Assembly: GCA_963930655.1 (NCBI GenBank)
Contig: OZ005605.1
Span: 4,843,501-4,907,500 of the forward strand
DNA: 64,000 nt
Direction of reading: 5' to 3'
Source: Myrica gale
Lineage: Eukaryota; Streptophyta; Magnoliopsida; Fagales; Myricaceae
Shown: piece by piece, positions 57,721 through 64,000 of the stretch
Layout of the letters: each line of letters starts with the position of its first letter
How positions within the stretch are numbered: the stretch's first letter is position 1
Position numbers and translations under genes: made by a program
Notes under the pieces: generated by a model
Database searches by the model: none
The model's input: only the letters and a program-made list of their open reading frames with translations
What the model was told of the DNA's origin: nothing

Positions 57721-58219
57721 GTGGCCAGAGCAGCCACGGGTTATAAGCACGTGGTCTTTCAAAGGCTGCCGGCGATGAGAGGCTCACGGCCTTCTCGTCG
57801 CCGGTGCAGGCGGCGGCGTCCCTTGGGACGCCTGGCCGAGCTCAGGAGCTGCGGTGGCAGTTGCTGCCGCAACACCTGAGGGAAAACACAGACCTTCGGG
57901 TCTGTGTTCTTTGTAACCAGGTCATGGACCTAGTAGTCCGGGTAGGGTTTCCTACCCGGACAACCTATATTAGTGAATTGGGTTGGCCTGCCCAATTCAC
58001 AGTCTTATGGGCTGACCATTGGGTCAGCCCAAGGGCCTTGAGGCCCGAATTGCCTCTGACCCGATGGGTTAAGACTGGGCTGACCATTGGGTTTTGGCCT
58101 GAAGGAATAGAAACCGACCTTCAAGGTTGGTTGTTGCTGACACGTTTGGATCAGGTCAGGCGACCCGCGTGGGTGGGCCGCAGGTTTGGACCGCCGGTCC
58201 GATTTGACTCGACCGGACC
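57721..58219 (+). other. GC-rich hairpin train in copia leader
   Basis: At least a dozen adjacent inverted repeats in 500 bp, in an element that is otherwise AT-rich. The strong ones are: 57769-57804 (11-bp stem with one G-T pair plus an inner 4-bp stem); 57815-57832 (7 bp); 57885-57908 (10 bp perfect, TTCG loop closed by C-G); 57936-57961 (11 bp perfect, 4-base loop); 57973-58000 (10 bp perfect, 8-base loop); 58008-58031 (10 bp perfect, 4-base loop); 58033-58046 (5 bp, 4-base loop); 58112-58132 (9 bp with one G-T); and 58188-58200, or alternatively 58196-58219. As RNA this would fold into a rod of stable stems. The 144-codon ORF across it (57804-58238) has no motif. Its role is unknown. Confidence 0.85.
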
Positions 58220-59065
58220 GACCATTTTTCCATTTTAAAAAAACCTCTTCATTTATATGTTTTAGGCTTGTATTAATTTCTTGGATTATTTTGATATTCA
58301 ATGTTTAATTGATTCAATTCTAGAAATATTAGTTTGTTTTATGCTTGATTTATTATGTGAAAATCTAAATATATAGATATGTTGATCATGCATAAAATGT
58401 TTGATGTCTAGACCAAGAATATTTAAATGAACCTACTAAAGTTGGTGGGAATATGGAGTATGATCGAAGAATACAGGTCAGTGACAATTCTGGCTATGGC
58501 AAGTCTTGGTATTTAAAGGTCCTTAGACCTACCTCACTTACCTGGGAGCTCTCCTGCTTGTGTTTTAGAAAATTACTATTGTCTCATATTGATATATTGG
58601 TTCATTTCTTGGTTCTTGGATTTAGAGTAGGCATCTATAAAGTTGACGGATATTAATGATGTTGTAATTATCGTAATAATTTTGGGAGAGCCACAGCATC
58701 CCAATTTTATATTGGTAATTACATCAAGATTAATATATGAACTTCATAAAGAAAAATTAATATTTGTATGGTAATTAGTTCATAAAGTTGTTTACTTATC
58801 CCTGCAGGGAGGTTTTTAATTTTATGACTTAGTTAAATTAAAATAATAAATTTTGTATTAAAAATAAAAATTTTCTTAGGCCCGCAGGTACGGAAAATTT
58901 TGTTCTTAATATTTAAATTTGTTAGTTTTAATAATAAAGAGTAAATTTCATGCATGATGCAACATTTGCCCATAGCTAGGTCGAAATTTACTATTAAAAT
59001 GACATTGGTTGATTTAAATATGGTTAATTCATAGAATAAAGTAGTATTTCTTTGGTTATATTTCA

Positions 59066-60060
59066 GTTGTTTCTTCTTCCCTTATTGATAGTTCATTGCG
59101 TGTTCCAATGCTAAGTGGTGATAATTTTTTCTGACTGGAAACAAAGTTTGCTTTTCACTCTGGTGTATGGAAATTGATGAAGCGCTCCGTATAGAGGAAC
59201 CATCCACTATCACGGAATCAAGGACGCAACAGGAGATTTCAAAATATGAATGGTGGGAGCGATCTAATCGCCTCAGTATGATGTTCATGAAATCTCATAT
59301 CATCAAGGGGATTAGGGGGTCTATTTCTGAATGCACTAATGCTAAGGACTTTTTAAAGTCTGTTGAGGAGCAATTTGCTACTTCTGACAAGGCATTGGCC
59401 AGCACCCCGATGAAAAGGTTGTCAAGCAAATCAGTCGATAGTTCAAATAGTGTGCGTGGGCACATTATGGAGATGAGAGGCATTGCATCTCAATTGAAGT
59501 CTCTAGAGGTTGAAATTTCTGACTCATTCTTGGTCCATCTGATTTTGAACTCTCTCCCAGTCGAGTATGGTCCTTTCAAAATATCATATAATACACATAA
59601 GGAAGCATGGTCAGTGAATGAATTATTGGTTATGTGTGTTCAAGAGGAAGAGAGACTGAAACTCGAGAAACCTGAAAGTGCTCACTTTGTTTCTCATGCT
59701 AAAGGGACGACCAAGAAAGGCAAGGTTGTCCAACACTTTAAGAAGGAGAACAAGGTGCCAATAAAGATCAATGACAATAAGGATACTTGTTTCTTCTGCA
59801 AGAAGAAAGGGCACATGAAGAAGGATTGCCAAAAGTACCTCAAGTGGCTCGAGAAAAAAAATATATTCCTCTCTTTTGTTTGTCATGAATCTTTTTTTGT
59901 TGGGGCTCCTTGCAATACTTGGTGGATTGATTCTGGTTCTACAATCCACATTGTGAATACATTACAAGGTTTTCTCACAACAAGGAAGCCGATAAGAAGT
60001 GAACGACGCGTTTACTCTGGAAATGAATTGTTCTCATGTGTGGAGGCAGTTGGGACTTAA
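59066..60060 (+). pseudogene. copia gag and protease
   Basis: The first codons (PMLSGDNF at about 59105-59130) are out of frame with the main 297-codon ORF starting 59167, so one frameshift is present. The ORF shows the UBN2/gag core (WWERSNRLSMMFMKSHI, LILNSLPVEYGPF), then the zinc knuckle CFFCKKKGHMKKDC (C-x2-C-x4-H-x4-C). The aspartic protease follows (WWIDSGSTIHIVN), with DSGS catalytic residues intact. It ends at a stop at 60058, after which the protease frame shifts. Confidence 0.85.
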
Positions 60061-60230
60061 AAAATAATTTTGAAAACCAATTTTGTTTTAGATCTTGAGG
60101 ATGTATTTTTATTCCAGAATTTTCAAGGAATTTAATTTCTATTTCAAAACTTAATGCACTGGGTTATGATTTTTATTTTATCAAATCCACTTTCAGTTTA
60201 TTTCAAAATAATCAAGTTGTTGGTGGTGGA

Positions 60231-60929
60231 ATGAAAATTGATGGTCTTTTCAAAATTGATCTAGATCCCAACTTTGAGAACAATTATTTGTCATTACATA
60301 CTATTGGTATAAAGAGAAGCATTATAAATGAGAATTCCGGTTTGTTATGGCACAGGAGATTGAGACATATCTCCATTGAGATAATCAAAAGGTTGGTTAA
60401 AGGTGGAGTTTTTAAAACTCTTGATTTTGATGATCTTGGCACCTGTATAGACTACATAAAGGGAAAGCAGACTAACAAGTCCACTAAAAGTGTCAAAATG
60501 AGTTCTAAGATTCTTGAGATCATACATACTGATCTCTGTGGACCTTTTCCTACTCCATGTTTCAATGTTCAGAGATATTTTATATCTTTCATTGATGATT
60601 TTTCTCGTTTCATGTATCTCTACCTTCTTGATGAGAAGTCTCAGGCATTGAATGTCTTTAAGACTTATAAGGCAGAAGTAGAGAAACAAAAGGAAATGAA
60701 AATCAAGATCGTAAGATCTGACAGAGGTGGAGAGTATTTTGGAAGGTACACAGAAAATGGACAAATGAGTGATCCATTTGCGAAACTCCTTCAAGATGAA
60801 AACATTGTTGCTCAATACACAATGTTTGGTACACCACAAAAAAAAGGTGTAGCAGAAAGAAGGAATCGCAGGCTTATGGACATGGTTAGGAGTATGTTTA
60901 GTAATTTTCATCTCCCTCTATTTCTATAG
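60231..60929 (+). pseudogene. copia integrase
   Basis: A 232-codon frame begins with the GAG-pre-integrase zinc region (LLWHRRLRHISIE; the usual C-x2-C is reduced to one Cys in CIDYIKGK). The catalytic core follows, with HTDLCGPF and FIDDFSRFMYLYLL (first D), VRSDRGGEY (second D) and GVAERRNRRLMDM (E). It stops at TAG 60927-60929, where copia integrases usually have tryptophan, consistent with TGG to TAG. The C-terminal extension continues in fragments to about 61400. Confidence 0.85.
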
Positions 60930-61412
60930 AGTGAAGCCTTAAAAACTGTTGTGTATATATTAAACAGGGTTCCAAGACACCTTTAGAGTTATGGAATGGA
61001 TAGAAACTCAATTTAAATCACTTACACATATAGGGTTGTCCTGCTGAAGTGAGGATTTACAATCCGAATATAAAGAAATTAGATCCAAAGACAACCAGCG
61101 GTTTTTTCAATGGCTATCCAGTAAACTCCAAAGGATTTAGATTTTACTGTCCTACACATAATACTAAGATTGTTGAATATGTAAATGATAAATTTTTAGA
61201 GGATGCTGAACCTAGTGTCAATTCCTAAAAGGTTGAATCTAAGGAAGCACAAGAGTTGACTGAATCTTCTCCTCTTGGAGATAGATTGATTGTGTTTAGA
61301 AAAAATCAAATTGATTGTCTTGAACCACAATCAGTTCAAGAAGAGTCAACTCATACAGAACAAGTTGAGACTGAATCTACCCAACCTCTGCAAAATGGAG
61401 AGGAAATAGAAT

Positions 61413-62420
61413 AAGGAGATCAGCAATCCCTAGTGATTATGTTGAATACCTCCAAGGGTCTGACTTTGATGTCGGACCTAAAAATGATCAAAATAAGTTT
61501 TTACAGGCCTTGAATGGAGACAACTTCATGTTGTGGTATGATGCCATGAAGGAAGAGATGAAATCTATGGCAAAGAATCAAATCTGGGATCTTGTTGAAT
61601 TACCAAAGGGAGCTGTAACCATTGGCTGCAAATGAGTTTACAAAACCAAAAGGGAACTTCCTGTAAAGTTGAACGATATAAAGCCAGACTTGTAGCCAAG
61701 GGTTTCACTCAAAAGCAAGACATAGATTATCATGAAACCTTCTCCCCAGTATCAAAGAATGATTTGTTTAGGATAATCATGGCATTAGTAGCTCATTTTG
61801 ACTTAGAACTACAACAGATGGACGTGAAAACAACATTTCTAAATGGGGATCTTGAGGAGGAGGTATATATGAGACAACCTGAGGGGTTTGATGATAACAT
61901 TCAGAAGACGTGTAAATTAAAGAAATCTATATATGGACTAAAACAAGCCTCTCGTCAATGGTATATTAAATTTCACAAGGTTATTACCTCATTCGAATTT
62001 ATTGAGAACCTTGTGGATCAATGTATATACCTTAAGGTCAGTGGGAGTAAAGTAATCTTTCTAGTCCTTTATGTAGATGATATTTTACTTGCAACTAATG
62101 ATTTAGGTTTGCTACATGAAACCAAACAGTTTCTCTCTTAACACTTTGAAATGAAGGATTTGGGTGAAGCTTCTTATGTCATTGGCATAGAGATTCATAG
62201 AGACAAAAAACAGAAATTGTTACAAATGTCTCAGAAGACCAACATTGAAAAGGTTTTAAAGAGATATGATATGAGCAAATGTGCTCCTAGTGTAGCACCT
62301 ATCATTAAATGGGATAAATTCTGTATAGATCAATGTCCCAAGAGTGAATCGGAACAAGAACTGATGAAAGGTTTACCATATGCATATGCAATCGGCAGTT
62401 TGATATATGCTCAGACTTGA
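61413..62420 (+). pseudogene. copia reverse transcriptase
   Basis: The lead-in (NGDNFMLWYDAMKEEMKS, IWDLVELP) ends at TGA 61633-61635, where copia RT normally reads KWVYK. The following frame has KARLVAKGFTQ, QMDVKTTFLNGDLEEEVYM and the intact catalytic LYVDDILLATN. A TAA lies at 62139-62141, then FEMKDLGEASYVIGIEI and a YDMSKCAPSVAP region. The active-site YVDD is preserved, but three breaks prevent a full protein. Confidence 0.88.
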
Positions 62421-63045
62421 TATTGCATTAGCAGTTGGTATACTGGGAAGATACCAAAGTAATTCTGGATTGGAGCATTGGAGAGCTGCAAAGAAGGTCA
62501 TGCGGTACTTACAAGGAACCAATAATTACAGTTTGACCTACAGACAGGTTGACCATTTAGATGTCTCTAGGTATACATATTCAGATTTTGCTGGATCTAT
62601 AGATAGCAGAAAGTCTACATCAGGGTATATTTTCCTTTTTGCTAAGGGAGTCATATCCTGAAAAAGTTGCAAACAAACTATAGTTGCTACCTCTACTATG
62701 GAAGCAGAGTTCATTGCATGCTATGAAGCCACTACACAGGCATTAAGGTTAAGAAATTTTATTGGTGGTCTCGAAATTGTTGACTCTGTTGAGAGACCAA
62801 TCAAGATCTTATGTGACAATTCTACTGCAATATTCTTTTCAAAGAATCATAAAAGTGGAAGCAGAAGTAAGCACATAAATATCAAGTATCTTAGTGTGAG
62901 AGAAAACATTAAAAGACATGAAGTATCTATAGAGCATATAAGTACTAAGTTGATGTTTGTTAATCCCATGACTAAAGGTTTACCGGTAAAACAGTTTAAA
63001 GGTCATGTAGACCATATGGGGCTTGCTGATTCATTTTGTACTTAG
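62407..63045 (+). pseudogene. copia RNase H
   Basis: The frame after a shift at about 62410 reads WRAAKKVMRYLQGT, YSDFAGSIDSRKSTSGYIF (first D), a TGA at 62659-62661, then TSTMEAEFIACYEAT (E), IKILCDNSTAIFFSKN (D) and the terminal SKHINIKYLSVREN and MTKGLP. The domain is complete apart from the nonsense codon. Confidence 0.87.
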
Positions 63046-63374
63046 TTTCTCTCAATTTTGATCGATAGACATGAAGTTATTGAAATAAAGATTTATTGCG
63101 CAAATTCTTTATTGTTATCTATGGAGATAAATAAAGTAGGACCCGAATGCCTTATAAGAAGTTCATTCATAAAGTTTGATTCTCATAAAATACTCATATA
63201 ATGAGTACTGTGCATTGTATTACATGGAAGGGACGACCAATTACATTTAGGTTTTACCGCCATGATTCGTATGTAGCATTCATTATGTGAGTGGGAGGAT
63301 TCCATAAACAGTTGGTCATACTAAAGAATTCAAGACACCATAAAGATATATGTCATCAAGGTCAAGTGAGAGAA

Positions 63375-63795
63375 TGTTAGAATATTTCCTTTTAGGTGAC
63401 CTAGTTGACATATGAGAATAATCTTAAATAAGTAAAGATTATGGTGTAAATCAATAAGATTATGAAATTAGTGTCAAATTGATTTTGATTGCAATTTGAT
63501 TGATTCCGACTTGATATATTCCTTGATGGAATGAAAAAATCAAATTCTATACCATATTGAGGGTCCATGACCTAGCCTATAAATAGAGGCATGTGTATAC
63601 TTCTATGACACACTTTCTAAGGCATAGACATAGGTTGGAAGAGCATCTCTCTAAGAATTATTTAGATTCACAAAGTTACTCTGCAGAGATTCCGTTTGAG
63701 TGCTAAGCAAGATGGCTGGAGGTAAAGTTCCTTTTGTTTTATAATTCCGCTGTGTTCACAATCATATTTGGTTGATTGTGGTTCTAGTTCTAACA
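63375..63795 (+). repeat. 3' LTR of copia element
   Basis: 421 bp, TATAAATA at 63578-63585. It differs from the 5' LTR by roughly 25 scattered substitutions, so the insertion is not very recent. It is preceded by a weak purine tract AAGTGAGAGAA. Confidence 0.93.
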
Positions 63796-64000
63796 TGATG
63801 ATCGTCCGACATATGGTATTCTTAAAAAAAATAAGAGCAGTTCGTTTCGCACTAAGACAATGGAATAGGAAATATTTTGGAAAAATCCAAGATTCTATCT
63901 ATTAAGCACGTGAAGGTCTAGCTTCAAGAATGTCAAAGTGGTGAGCTTAGTTCGTCAAATCTGCAATTGGAAGTTGATCTAAAATTAGCTTTGGATGAGC

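Larger units (their letters stand above)
56922..63800 (+). mobile_element. Complete Ty1/copia retrotransposon, 6.87 kb
   Basis: The LTRs at 56927-57348 and 63375-63795 (TGTTAGAATATT...CTAACA, about 93-95% alike by eye) are flanked by identical TGATG at 56922-56926 and 63796-63800. The order is primer site (57351-57362), a 1.7-kb leader with a GC-rich hairpin region, gag-protease, integrase, RT and RNase H. That order (integrase before RT) defines Ty1/copia. Several nonsense changes and frameshifts inactivate it. It sits inside a LINE. Confidence 0.95.
54400..64000 (+). mobile_element. L1-type LINE split by a copia insertion, runs off window
   Basis: ORF1 (54613 onward), an endonuclease (56124-56815) and the start of the RT lead-in lie left of the copia element. 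To the right, text from 63801 (KKIRAVRFALRQWNRKYFGK) continues the pre-RT region. The window ends before the RT core. Several frameshifts show it is inactive. The 5' boundary is approximate. Confidence 0.85.

Noticed and set aside
57804..58238. A 144-codon ORF across the hairpin train as a protein gene
   Set aside because: No motif, and composition is set by palindromes; the structure of the nucleic acid explains it better.

Overview
The window is plant nuclear DNA. Its two intact genes are a cytokinin-activating LOG enzyme and a chloroplast CP29-type RNA-binding protein, both spliced with GT/AG introns and both on the minus strand. Most of the rest is transposon sequence in various stages of decay, set in AT-rich intergenic DNA. 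LINEs, Ty1/copia, Ty3/gypsy, hAT, CACTA and foldback MITE material are all present, as in a eudicot genome, probably a woody species. The species cannot be named from this sequence alone.

Layout. 1-5.6 kb: a TIR element with inner tandem repeats, then a minus-strand LINE remnant. 5.6-10 kb: a complete but dead gag-protease LTR retrotransposon with an ATGCT target duplication. 12.0-16.5 kb: LOG (7 exons, 218 aa). 17.5-20.8 kb: a small MITE and a non-coding LTR retrotransposon, apparently inside an older LTR. 21.4-21.9 kb: a foldback element. 23.4-23.75 kb: a TRIM. 25.29-26.55 kb: a hAT element inserted in a foldback MITE. 27.6 kb: a MITE. 30.9-31.5 kb: an AT-rich minisatellite. 32.4-33.6 kb: a solo LTR carrying a 161-bp hAT MITE. 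35.3-35.8 kb: a second solo LTR. 37.9-39.2 kb: a MITE and a CACTA end with a possible captured gene fragment. 39.2-44.9 kb: a minus-strand, internally deleted Tat-like Ty3/gypsy element with an antisense coiled-coil ORF and a tandem array. 45.7-46.1 kb: an RNase H remnant split by a MITE. 47.9-50.4 kb: CP29B (4 exons, 279 aa) with two tandem duplications upstream. 53.0-54.2 kb: two related foldback MITEs. 54.4-64.0 kb: a plus-strand LINE split by a 6.9-kb copia element with TGATG target duplications.

The two host genes are not in a shared pathway as far as the sequence shows. LOG releases active cytokinin in one step, and CP29B is a nuclear gene for a plastid RNA chaperone. The transposons record layered insertions, and several have been inactivated largely by C-to-T or G-to-A nonsense changes.

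The most unusual structure is a GC-rich train of about a dozen hairpins (57,721-58,219) in the copia leader. It includes 10-11 bp perfect stems and a C(UUCG)G tetraloop.
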